Origin: JAUIAI01 sp041396585
Lineage (GTDB): Bacteria; Pseudomonadota; Gammaproteobacteria; Burkholderiales; Burkholderiaceae_E
DNA: 64,000 nt
Assembly: GCA_041396585.1 (NCBI GenBank)
Contig: JAWKYG010000006.1
Location: forward strand, 1-64,000
Reading direction: 5' to 3'
Of this stretch, positions 18,266 to 26,098 are shown piece by piece (within the stretch, counting starts at the first letter, position 1; every line of letters starts with the position of its first letter). The notes under the pieces were generated by a model. That model searched no databases, was not told the origin of the DNA, and was given only the letters and a program-made list of their open reading frames with translations. The translations under genes and the position numbers were made by a program.

Positions 18266-19704
18266 ACGCGCGACAGGCGCCGAGGGCCCGCCAACGCGGT
18301 GTGCTCTTTTACCTGAGCATTCTGGCGATGCTCACCGTGCTGGCCGCCCTGGGCATCGGCCTGGGCCACCTGTTCTCCTCGCAATCGGCGTCGATCCGCC
18401 GCGCTGCGGACACGCTCGAGCGCGCACGCGAAGTCTTGCTGGCCGAGCTGGTGCAGCCCGATCTGCGCATCGCCGGCATGCGACTCGGTCAACTGGGTCT
18501 GTTTCCCGATCTGCCGACCTCGCCTGGCCCCGGAGCCGAGCTGGTCGAGCCCAGCTATGACGGTCTGGCGGAACCCGGAGGCTGCGCCAGCCGAACCTGG
18601 GCGCCCGGACAACCCGTGCAGCCTGTCAATGTGACCGGGGCCTCGGCCCGCTGCTTCGGGCGCCTGCCCTGGCGCACGCTCGGTCTGTCACTGACGGGCA
18701 CCGATGCCAATGATTCCGGAGGCGACACACCCTGGCTCATCGTCTCGCCGAACCTGGCGAGCAGCGCGGCCTGCCTGCCCAACCTGAACCCGCTGATGCA
18801 AGGGGTGCCGTTCGCCGGCTACGCCTGCCCGAGCGGCCTGCCCTATCCATGGATCCGAGTCGTCGACGCCAAGGGCAATCTGATCTCGGACCGGGTGGCG
18901 GTGGCGATCGTCATTCCCGGTGCCCCGATAGCGGGTCAGGTCCGCGCGGCCAATGCCGGGCCGGCCGCCTGGCTCGACAGGATCACCGTGCGCGCCGGCT
19001 GCGATGCGCCCTGCCAGCCCGGCGTTTATGACAATGCCGGCTACAACCATGCCGATAACACGCCTTGGACGCTGATCCGTGGCGTGGCCGACAGGCAGCC
19101 CCTCAATGTCGAGCGCAACTATGCGACTCCCTACGATTTCAATGACCAGCTGACCTTCATCACCATCGATGAGCTGTTGGTGCGCATGCAGGCACGCGCC
19201 GAGCGCACGCTGCTGAGCACCCTGGACGACTATCGCGGGGCCTTGGGCTATCTCCCGTTCGCTGCGCGCTTCGATGACAATACCGGCGCCTGCCGTCTGG
19301 GCGAACGCTTCGGCCACCCACCGGTGGCGGCCGGGAACTGCGGCGCCGGGCAGGCGCTGGCGTTGCCGGCATGGTTCACAGACGCCGGATGGCACCGATA
19401 TTTCGTTTATGGTGTGTCCGCACGTTGCGTTGCCGGCAACAACGCCTGCAATGCGCCGGGCCTGACCGTGGACGGGAACAATGATGTCGACGCGGTGCTG
19501 TTCGCGCCCGGCCCACCGCTGATCACGGCACCGTTCGCAGCCTCGATGGGCATCGCACAGCGACCGCTGATCGGCGTGGCGCTGTCGAACAATCCGGCCG
19601 AATGGCTGGACGCCGTCGAGAATGCCGGCGCGATCCCGGATCGCTACACGCAACCAGTGCGCGGCGCCGGCAATGACAACGATGTCTTGAGAATCATCAA
19701 CTGA
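18262..19704 (+). CDS. Large pilin-like tip protein candidate (GspK/PilX-like N-terminus)
   Basis: Protein of 480 residues with a prepilin-like N-terminus: basic leader RQRG followed directly by a hydrophobic stretch (VLFYLSILAMLTVLAALGIG) without the Glu5 present in ordinary pilins. Lack of Glu5 and large size are features of GspK- and PilX-type tip subunits. The extracytoplasmic part is Cys- and Gly-rich. A segment near residues 310-335 (RTLLSTLDDYRGALGYLPF) echoes the RKALLDFVAVQGRLPCP segment of the next gene. I do not recognise a named family. Position in the operon suggests a minor pilin that caps the filament; this is inference. Confidence 0.6.
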   Translation: MNARQAPRARQRGVLFYLSILAMLTVLAALGIGLGHLFSSQSASIRRAADTLERAREVLLAELVQPDLRIAGMRLGQLGLFPDLPTSPGPGAELVEPSYDGLAEPGGCASRTWAPGQPVQPVNVTGASARCFGRLPWRTLGLSLTGTDANDSGGDTPWLIVSPNLASSAACLPNLNPLMQGVPFAGYACPSGLPYPWIRVVDAKGNLISDRVAVAIVIPGAPIAGQVRAANAGPAAWLDRITVRAGCDAPCQPGVYDNAGYNHADNTPWTLIRGVADRQPLNVERNYATPYDFNDQLTFITIDELLVRMQARAERTLLSTLDDYRGALGYLPFAARFDDNTGACRLGERFGHPPVAAGNCGAGQALALPAWFTDAGWHRYFVYGVSARCVAGNNACNAPGLTVDGNNDVDAVLFAPGPPLITAPFAASMGIAQRPLIGVALSNNPAEWLDAVENAGAIPDRYTQPVRGAGNDNDVLRIIN

Positions 19705-19715
19705 GTCTTTTGATC

Positions 19716-20582
19716 ATGAAGCATTGTGCGACGCCTGCCATGACCTGCGAGCAGCGCCCCACGGGGCGCAGCACCGGCTTTTCCCTGATCGAGCTGGCGA
19801 TCGGACTGGCCATTCTGGCGATTGCGGCCGTCGGCATGACCGCGATGCTCGGCAAGCTCACCGAGCAGCGCAAGCTGACCGAAACCCGGGTGGCGATCGA
19901 GGATGCGCGCAAGGCGCTGCTCGACTTCGTCGCGGTCCAGGGACGCTTACCCTGCCCGGCCATCGTCGGCAGCAACGGTCTGGAATCGGTGGCCGGCGTG
20001 GCCGGCGGCGTGATCACCTGCTCGTCGCAGATCGGCTTCCTGCCCGGAGTCACCCTGGGTCTGTCGAACCTGGATCAGAACGGCCTCTACACCGACGCCT
20101 GGCGTGACGGCGCGGGCAACGGTGGCGGTGCGCTGCCGACCGCCAATCTGCGCGCGCTGCGCTATGCGATCAGCTCGCTGGCGGTGCCGGTGGCCAATGC
20201 CCTGTCGTCACCGTCGTTGGGAGCACCGGGTTCACTGACCCGTCGCATCGATGTGCAGGCGTCCTTCGATGCGGGCCAGGGCCTGTTCGTATGCCGCAGT
20301 GCGGCCGGTGTCGGCGCGGGTGTCAACCGGTGCGGCGCGCCCGCCAACACCTTGTCGCAAAATGCCGCGGCCGTGATCTGGTCGCTCGGCATCAACGGCA
20401 ACTCGCCCGCCGACTATTCGGCCGACGAAACGCAGAACTCGGCCTGGCCGCAGCAACGGGTCGTCATCAGCCGCGAGTTCGCGCCGCAAAATGCGGTGGG
20501 CGGAAACTTCGATGACATGGTCTCGTGGATCGCCTATCCGGAGGTTGCTGACCGGCTGTTGCGCGGCGGCTTCGTGCAATGA
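19716..20582 (+). CDS. Type IV prepilin-like protein
   Basis: Prepilin with a canonical class III leader: cleavage expected after Gly in RSTG/FSLIELAIGLAIL, with Phe+1 and Glu+5 present. The mature protein is about 265 residues and contains RKALLDFVAVQGRLPCP, a motif seen in larger pilin-like subunits with a disulfide-rich globular head. The ATG at 19716 gives a 23-residue leader. It could be a minor pilin; the other prepilin of the locus (22141) is a better major-pilin candidate. No prepilin peptidase gene is in the window. The stop overlaps the permease start (ATGA). Confidence 0.82.
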   Translation: MKHCATPAMTCEQRPTGRSTGFSLIELAIGLAILAIAAVGMTAMLGKLTEQRKLTETRVAIEDARKALLDFVAVQGRLPCPAIVGSNGLESVAGVAGGVITCSSQIGFLPGVTLGLSNLDQNGLYTDAWRDGAGNGGGALPTANLRALRYAISSLAVPVANALSSPSLGAPGSLTRRIDVQASFDAGQGLFVCRSAAGVGAGVNRCGAPANTLSQNAAAVIWSLGINGNSPADYSADETQNSAWPQQRVVISREFAPQNAVGGNFDDMVSWIAYPEVADRLLRGGFVQ

Positions 20583-21361
20583 GTTCGGGGGTCACCGGCC
20601 TGGGCAGGCGCGCAGCGGCCGCGATCGCCGCAATCACGATTCGCGAGGGCTTTCGTGCCCGCTTGCCGTTGGCCTGGCTGTGCCTGTGCGCCGGCCTGGC
20701 GGGCCTGCAGGCGTTCATTGGCGCATTGGCATTGATCGATGCCAATGATGTGGTTCTCAGCGTGGCGGCGCCGATCGCGCGTCTGCTCGCCGTGCTGATT
20801 ACCGCCGTGTTTGTCATTGCGCCGATATCGCGCGAGCTGGCCGATGGCGGCGCAGACATCATGTTCGCCGCCCCCGTCGCCCGTGCCTGGTGGGTGCTCG
20901 GCCGCATGGCCGGGCACGGCGTGCTCGCCCTGGGCACCGCGCTGTCCGCCACCCTGCCCCTGATGATGCATGCGCCGGTCGCGGCCGCCGGTGCCTGGGG
21001 CCTTTCGCTGGCACTCGAATGCCTGCTGGTCTCCGCGCTGGCGGTATTGATCACGATCTCGCTGGTGCGGCTTCCGCTGGCACTGCTGGCGTTGTTGGCC
21101 ACCTACGCCTGCGCCCGCATGATCGGTGTGATTCAGATGCTCGGCCAGGCCGATTCCCAGGCCGGTGTGTTCGCCGGCATCATCGATGGTCTGGCACTGA
21201 TCATGCCGCGGCTGGATCTCAATGCCATGACCGACTGGCTGTTGCCGGACGGCGCTGCATCCCTGGGTTCGGCGCTGCTGCCCGGCCTGATACAGACCTG
21301 CCTGTACGGGATGATCATCGTGTTGGCCGCCAGCCTCGACATCGAGCGCCGCCGTGCTTGA
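20579..21361 (+). CDS. ABC-2 type permease-like membrane protein
   Basis: Polytopic protein of 260 residues with about six hydrophobic segments (for example about 37-58, 62-88, 107-127, 130-170, 225-255) and short loops, the layout of ABC-2/CcmB-type exporter permeases. The segment APISRELADGGADIMFAAPVARAWWVLGR resembles the cytoplasmic coupling region after the second helix in such permeases. It is locked into the pilus operon by 4-bp and 8-bp overlaps on both sides. The only ABC ATPase in the region is at 7495-8268, so the two are proposed partners. Myxococcus PilH/PilI is a known case of an ABC transporter needed for type IV pili. Confidence 0.68.
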   Translation: MSSGVTGLGRRAAAAIAAITIREGFRARLPLAWLCLCAGLAGLQAFIGALALIDANDVVLSVAAPIARLLAVLITAVFVIAPISRELADGGADIMFAAPVARAWWVLGRMAGHGVLALGTALSATLPLMMHAPVAAAGAWGLSLALECLLVSALAVLITISLVRLPLALLALLATYACARMIGVIQMLGQADSQAGVFAGIIDGLALIMPRLDLNAMTDWLLPDGAASLGSALLPGLIQTCLYGMIIVLAASLDIERRRA

Positions 21362-22076
21362 ACGGTGGCGGATCGCCGGCTATCTGGCGTTCGCCGGGCT
21401 GCTCGCTGCTCAGGCCGCATTCAGTGCCCATCATCCGCGCCAGTGGCGCGCCGAGTTTTCACCCGGACCGCTGCCGTCGCTGCAGGCCCTGAAACTGGCG
21501 AGCGCGGGCGAGTCGCACATGATGGCCACCTTGTTATCGCTGCGACTGCAGACCTTCGACGCCCAGGCCGGTCAGACGCTCACGATGCGCATGCTCGATG
21601 GCAAGCGGATTGGCGAGTGGCTCGATCGCATCGCCGGGCTGGCACCGGCCTTCCGCTATCCGACGTTCATGGCGAGCCGGATCTATGCGGGCACATTGCC
21701 GGACGAGGACGCGCGACGATTGCTGCAATGGCTCGATGGACGCTTTCGCGAAAATCCGCAGGCGCATTGGGCCTGGCAGGCGTTCGGCGTACACCTGGCC
21801 AAACACCGCCTGGGCGATCTGCGCCTCGCACGAGCGCTGGCTTTCAGCCTGCGTGAGAAGGCCCCGGGTACCTCGATTCCACAGTGGGCGCGCGACCTGG
21901 AATTTTTTCTCCTCACCGATCTGAACGAGCTCGATGCCGCGCGCGCCCTGCTTGGCGGCCTGATCGATTCCGGGCAATTGAAGGACGAAAAAGCCCTTCG
22001 TGCGATGGTCGAGACACTCGAGCAGGCCGAACGGCGCCATGATGCCGACGCAAGGCCCACACGCCCCACCCCCTGA
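21354..22076 (+). CDS. Unknown helical membrane-anchored protein of the pilus operon
   Basis: Unrecognised protein of 240 residues starting at a GTG that overlaps the permease stop. It has an N-terminal signal anchor (about 6-25, RIAGYLAFAGLLAAQAAFS) and an alpha-helical remainder with TPR-like spacing (PTFMASRIYAGTLPDEDARRLLQWLDGRF; AHWAWQAFGVHLAKHRLGDLRLARAL). Tight coupling to the permease suggests a periplasmic or membrane accessory of the ABC transporter, comparable in position to PilG in Myxococcus, although no sequence likeness to PilG was seen. Confidence 0.55.
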   Translation: MLERWRIAGYLAFAGLLAAQAAFSAHHPRQWRAEFSPGPLPSLQALKLASAGESHMMATLLSLRLQTFDAQAGQTLTMRMLDGKRIGEWLDRIAGLAPAFRYPTFMASRIYAGTLPDEDARRLLQWLDGRFRENPQAHWAWQAFGVHLAKHRLGDLRLARALAFSLREKAPGTSIPQWARDLEFFLLTDLNELDAARALLGGLIDSGQLKDEKALRAMVETLEQAERRHDADARPTRPTP

Positions 22077-22140
22077 GCCCTAAACTTTTGCATGTACCCG
22101 CTAACAAGGCGGATTCGTGACATACAGCCCGGAGCTCTCC

Positions 22141-22803
22141 ATGAAACACTCCCTGCATCCAGTGATGAAGTCTTTCCCATCCACCAGACAGCGCGGCTTC
22201 ACGCTGGTTGAAATCGCGATCGTGCTGGTGATCGTCGGTCTGTTGCTTGGCGCGGTCCTCAAGGGCCAGGAGCTGATCTTCAACACCAAGATCAAGTCCA
22301 CCTACAACCTGAGCAGGGAAACCGCCGCCGCCCTGTACGCCTACCAGGATCGCTACCGGATGAGCCCGGGCGACGACAACAATGCCACCGGCCGCTTCCC
22401 GACCGCCAATCCGCCGGTGGTCAACGGCAACGGCAATGGCCTGATCGAATACGGCGGCTTCTGCAACCAGGTGGGCAATGCCAACGTGGGCGAGAGCTGC
22501 AATGCGCTGCATCACATGCGTGTCTCGGGCTTCATGTCGGGCGCCGGCAACGAGGGTCTGCGCACTGCCTTCGGTGGCGTGGCCCAACCGGCCCGTTGGG
22601 AAAATTTCTTCCCGCTCGCCGGCAACAATCCGTCCATGGGCTACAACAATGCCGCGCTCACCCACAAGATCATGAGCACGATCGATACCGCCTACGATGA
22701 CGGCAATCCGGCCACCGGCTCGGTGCGCTGCCGCAACCTGGCCGCCTACGACATGGTCAACTTCGACAATCGCACACCCGACTGGTGCTCGATCGCGATG
22801 TGA
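22141..22803 (+). CDS. Type IV prepilin (major-pilin candidate)
   Basis: Prepilin of 220 residues. The leader ends RQRG, followed by FTLVEIAIVLVIVGLLLGAVLKGQELI, with Phe+1 and Glu+5 intact, the strongest pilin helix in the locus. The head contains cysteine residues (GFCNQ, ESCNAL, VRCRNL, WCSIAM) that probably pair. The ATG at 22141 has GGAG 6 nt upstream. It is the last gene of the operon, after a 64-bp gap, and is followed by a strong terminator, which would fit a separately expressed major subunit. Confidence 0.85.
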   Translation: MKHSLHPVMKSFPSTRQRGFTLVEIAIVLVIVGLLLGAVLKGQELIFNTKIKSTYNLSRETAAALYAYQDRYRMSPGDDNNATGRFPTANPPVVNGNGNGLIEYGGFCNQVGNANVGESCNALHHMRVSGFMSGAGNEGLRTAFGGVAQPARWENFFPLAGNNPSMGYNNAALTHKIMSTIDTAYDDGNPATGSVRCRNLAAYDMVNFDNRTPDWCSIAM

Positions 22804-22819
22804 TCCGAATGCCGGGATC

Positions 22820-22836
22820 GCCCGCCCGAGGCGGGC
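22820..22836 (+). repeat. Short hairpin after the last prepilin gene
   Basis: A 7-bp GC stem (GCCCGCC / GGCGGGC) with a 3-nt loop, located between the prepilin stop and the larger terminator hairpin. It may act together with that terminator. No T tract follows it directly. Confidence 0.5.
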
Positions 22837-22840
22837 CACC

Positions 22841-22874
22841 CACGGGGTGCCACGACGGCGCCCCGTGTCGTTTT
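22841..22874 (+). terminator. Rho-independent terminator of the MSHA-type operon
   Basis: An 11-bp stem with one G-T pair (CACGGGGTGCC / GGCGCCCCGTG), a 5-nt loop ACGAC, and a following TCGTTTT tract. It sits 38 bp after the last prepilin gene and runs up to the trpC stop codon, so it separates the operon from the opposing trp genes. Confidence 0.78.
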
Positions 22875-23677
22875 CAGCCGAACAATGCGCGCAACCCGCT
22901 GCCCGGATCGGCCTGGCGCATGAATGCCTCGCCCACCAGGAAGGCATTCACACCCGCTGCCTGCATGGTGGCGACGTCGGCGCGCGTCGCGATGCCGCTC
23001 TCGGTGATCACCAGGCGCTCGCCAGGTATGGCGGGCAACAGATCGATCGTGTGCGCCAGCGAGACTTCGAAGCTGCGCAGATCGCGATTGTTGATGCCCA
23101 GCAACGGGGTGCGCAAGGCCAGTGCGCGATCCAGTTCCGCACGATCATGCACCTCCACCAGCACATCCAGCCCAAGCTCCACGGCGGCATCCTCCAGCTC
23201 TCGCAGACGCCCATCGTCGAGCGCGGCCACGATCAGCAGGATGCAATCGGCTCCCGCAGCCCTGGCCTCGAGGACCTGGTAAGGATCGACGATGAAATCC
23301 TTGCGCAGCACTGGTAACGGGCAGGCCGCGCGTGCCAGGCGCAGATTGTGCAGGCTACCCTGAAAGAACTCGACATCGGTCAGCACCGACAGGCAGCAGG
23401 CGCCCGCCTGCGCATAGGAATCCGCGATCGCGGCAGGATCGAAGTCGGTACGGATCACGCCCTTGCTCGGGCTGGCCTTCTTGACCTCGGCGATCACGGC
23501 CGGGCCCCCGGCGGCCACCTTGGCCTGCATGGCACGCGCGAAACCACGCGGCGCCGCAGGATCGCCGACTGCGATCGAACGCACGATCGCCTGCAGCTCT
23601 GACTCGGGCACATCGCGGCGGTTCTGGGCCACCTCGCGATGTTTGACATCGATGATCTTACGAAGAATGTCGGACAC
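22874..23677 (-). CDS. trpC: Indole-3-glycerol phosphate synthase
   Basis: TIM-barrel enzyme of tryptophan synthesis that converts carboxyphenylaminodeoxyribulose phosphate to indole-3-glycerol phosphate. The 267-residue protein has the family landmarks: ILRKIIDVKHREV at the N-terminus, VIAEVKKASPSKGVI, LRKDFIVDPYQVLEARAAGAD, LLGINNRDL and a late ITESGI. It lies 32 bp after trpD on the same strand, as in other Burkholderiales trpGDC groups. It is not fused to trpF. Confidence 0.97.
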   Translation of the reverse strand: MSDILRKIIDVKHREVAQNRRDVPESELQAIVRSIAVGDPAAPRGFARAMQAKVAAGGPAVIAEVKKASPSKGVIRTDFDPAAIADSYAQAGACCLSVLTDVEFFQGSLHNLRLARAACPLPVLRKDFIVDPYQVLEARAAGADCILLIVAALDDGRLRELEDAAVELGLDVLVEVHDRAELDRALALRTPLLGINNRDLRSFEVSLAHTIDLLPAIPGERLVITESGIATRADVATMQAAGVNAFLVGEAFMRQADPGSGLRALFG

Positions 23678-23709
23678 AGGCGCCTCCGCTGGCAGGTCGT
23701 GACCTGGTC

Positions 23710-24741
23710 TCAGGCATTCACCGAGCGGGTGAAAGCGACATATTGCTCCACCTTGGCACGTGCCGCACCGGACTCGACCGCGGCCCGCGCCTTGTCGATG
23801 CCGTCGGCCACGCTGTCGGCCAGACCAGCCACATAGAGGGCGGCGCCGGCATTGAGCGCGACGATCTCATAGGCCGGCCCCGCCTTACCCTGCAGGGCCT
23901 GCATGACCATGGCCATGGACTCTTCGGCGTTCTCGACCCGCAAGGCACGATTGCTCTGCATGGCCAGCCCGTAGTCCTCGGGATGAATTTCGTATTCACG
24001 GACCTCGCCGTCGCGCAGTTCGCCCACGAGGGTGGCGGCTCCCAGCGAGATCTCGTCCATGCCATCCTGGCCGTAGACGACCATTGCACGGCGGGCACCG
24101 AGGCGCTGCAGCGCGCGCACATGGATGCCGACCAGATCCGGATGGAAAACACCCAGCAAAATGTTGGGCGCGCCGGCCGGATTGGTCAGCGGCCCGAGAA
24201 TATTGAAGATCGTGCGTACGCCGAGCTCCTTGCGCACCGCGGCCACATTCTTCATGGCCGGATGGTGATTCGGCGCGAACATGAAGCCGATCCCCGTAGA
24301 TTCAATGGCCTGGGCCACCTGATCGGGTTCGAGCATGATGTTGGCGCCGAAGGCCTCGAGCACGTCGGCACTGCCCGAGCTCGAGGACACGCTGCGATTG
24401 CCGTGCTTGGCCACCTGGGCGCCGGCGGCAGCGGCGACGAACATCGTGGCCGTGGAAATATTGAAGGTATGCGAACCATCGCCACCGGTGCCCACGATGT
24501 CGATGAAGTGTGGCCCTGCCTGCGCCTTGACCGGACGCGCGAAGCCTCGCATCACCTGGGCCGATGCCACGATCTCGTCGATGGTTTCCTTCTTGACCCG
24601 CATGCCTGTGATCAGCGATGCCATCAGTACCGGCGACATCTCGCCGCTCATCAGCATGCGCATCAGGTGCTGCATTTCATCCGGAAAGATCTCCCGGTGT
24701 TCGATGCAGCGTTGGATCGCTTCCTGGGGGGTGATGGGCAT
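23710..24741 (-). CDS. trpD: Anthranilate phosphoribosyltransferase
   Basis: Transfers phosphoribose from PRPP to anthranilate, the second step of tryptophan synthesis. The 343-residue length is normal. The PRPP loop GTGGDGSHTFNISTA, KHGNRSVSSSSGSADVLEAFG and VYGQDGMDEISLG are diagnostic. The start at 24741 (MPITPQEAIQ) is chosen because homology begins there; the frame is open upstream but codes for nothing recognisable. It is separate from trpG, not fused as in enterics. Confidence 0.97.
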   Translation of the reverse strand: MPITPQEAIQRCIEHREIFPDEMQHLMRMLMSGEMSPVLMASLITGMRVKKETIDEIVASAQVMRGFARPVKAQAGPHFIDIVGTGGDGSHTFNISTATMFVAAAAGAQVAKHGNRSVSSSSGSADVLEAFGANIMLEPDQVAQAIESTGIGFMFAPNHHPAMKNVAAVRKELGVRTIFNILGPLTNPAGAPNILLGVFHPDLVGIHVRALQRLGARRAMVVYGQDGMDEISLGAATLVGELRDGEVREYEIHPEDYGLAMQSNRALRVENAEESMAMVMQALQGKAGPAYEIVALNAGAALYVAGLADSVADGIDKARAAVESGAARAKVEQYVAFTRSVNA

Positions 24742-24844
24742 GGGTTTCTCCCGTGGTCTGTTCTGGTTGTGCCGGCCGATAGAGCCGGCAAGACGATCGT
24801 TGTGCGACCAGGCAGATACCATGGCCGCTTGCTGTCGATTCGGG

Positions 24845-25429
24845 TCAGGCCGCGGCTGTGCGGGCGCGCACCCTGTCGAGAAAGTTGCCGAGCATCGCAT
24901 GGCCATGTTCCGAGGCGATGGACTCCGGGTGAAACTGAACGCCCTCGACATCGAATTCGCGATGTCGCAGGCCCATCAGCTCGCCATCGTCGGACCAGGC
25001 GCTCGCCTCCAGCACATCCGGCAAATCACGCAGCGCCAGCGAATGGTAGCGGACCACCTCGAAGCGCGGGGCCAGCCCGCTGAAGACACCCCTGCCATCA
25101 TGGCTGAGCGAATCGCATTTGCCGTGCATCACGCGCGCCGCCCTGACCAACCGGGCACCGTAAACCATGCCGATCGCCTGGTGTCCCAGGCAGACCCCGA
25201 GCACCGGCACCTGCCCGGCGAAGGCCGCGATCGCCGCCATCGAGACGCCGGCCTCGCTCGGTGTACACGGGCCCGGAGAGATCACCACGCCCTGTGGTTG
25301 CTCGGCCCGCAGTTCGTCCAGCGTGGCGGCATCGTTGCGTATAGTGAGGACCTGCGCGCCGAGTTCGCCGAGATACTGGACGAGGTTGTAGGTAAACGAA
25401 TCGTAGTTGTCGATCATCAGGATTCGCAT
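24845..25429 (-). CDS. trpG: Anthranilate synthase glutamine amidotransferase subunit
   Basis: Class I glutamine amidotransferase that supplies ammonia to TrpE. The 194-residue protein begins MRILMIDNYDSFTYNLVQYL, has the oxyanion/nucleophile motif GVCLGHQA and the His-Glu pair in FHPESI. The alternative product PabA cannot be excluded from sequence alone, but position before trpD favours TrpG. Only 26 bp separate its start from the divergent CAP-domain gene, so its promoter must lie within that neighbour or transcription must come from trpE. Confidence 0.95.
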   Translation of the reverse strand: MRILMIDNYDSFTYNLVQYLGELGAQVLTIRNDAATLDELRAEQPQGVVISPGPCTPSEAGVSMAAIAAFAGQVPVLGVCLGHQAIGMVYGARLVRAARVMHGKCDSLSHDGRGVFSGLAPRFEVVRYHSLALRDLPDVLEASAWSDDGELMGLRHREFDVEGVQFHPESIASEHGHAMLGNFLDRVRARTAAA

Positions 25430-25455
25430 TTGATATCCCCGCAGGAGAAACGACG

Positions 25456-26064
25456 ATGCACGCCATGAGCCCGAATTCGTCCGCCCTTGGCACGGCAAGA
25501 GAGCCTCAGCCACACCTCCTGCGCCGGCTGGGCCTGGGCCTGGTCTTGACCGCGCTGGTGCTGGCGAGCGGCTGCGGCGGTTCGAGCGACCCGACACCGA
25601 TCGCCGGTCAGAGTGGCGATGCCATTGGCACCAATGGCGGCGACACGCAGTTCGCGGTGCAGGCGGTGAGCGCGATCAGCAGTGCGCGCGCGACGGCGCG
25701 CAGCTGCGGCGCCAAGAGCTTCGCCCCGGCCGTTGCGGTGAGCTGGTCCGGGCAGCTGGCGCAGGCCGCGCTCACGCATGCCAGCTGGATGCAAGCCAAC
25801 GAGCAGTTCAGCCATACCGGCGAGAATGGCAGCGATGTCGGCATTCGGGCCACTGCTGCCGGATACGCGTGGCGCACGATCGGCGAGAACATCGCCGGCG
25901 GCCATACGGACATGGCGTCTGTCGTGCAGGCCTGGATCGACAGCCCTGGCCACTGTGCCAATCTGATGAGCCCCGATTTCCGCGAGATCGGCCTGGCCCG
26001 GGTGGACGGCCAGCCGGGCAATACGTTCTCTACTTACTGGACCCTGGTTCTGGGCGCGCGTTGA
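25456..26064 (+). CDS. CAP (SCP/PR1)-domain lipoprotein
   Basis: Exported 202-residue protein with a hydrophobic leader and lipobox LASG-C, then a Gly/Ser/Pro linker and a CAP domain. CAP landmarks are ALTHASWMQANEQFSHTGENGSDVGIR, WRTIGENIAGGH, VQAWIDSPGHCANLMSPDFREIGLA. Bacterial CAP proteins are secreted or surface proteins whose activity is mostly unknown. The gene is on the plus strand between trpE and trpG, interrupting what is normally a continuous trp segment. It converges with trpE (34 bp) and diverges from trpG. A ribosome site AGGAGA precedes the start. Confidence 0.9.
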   Translation: MHAMSPNSSALGTAREPQPHLLRRLGLGLVLTALVLASGCGGSSDPTPIAGQSGDAIGTNGGDTQFAVQAVSAISSARATARSCGAKSFAPAVAVSWSGQLAQAALTHASWMQANEQFSHTGENGSDVGIRATAAGYAWRTIGENIAGGHTDMASVVQAWIDSPGHCANLMSPDFREIGLARVDGQPGNTFSTYWTLVLGAR

Positions 26065-26098
26065 AACAGGCGCCAAGCGGGTGCCGGCCGGAACGCGA

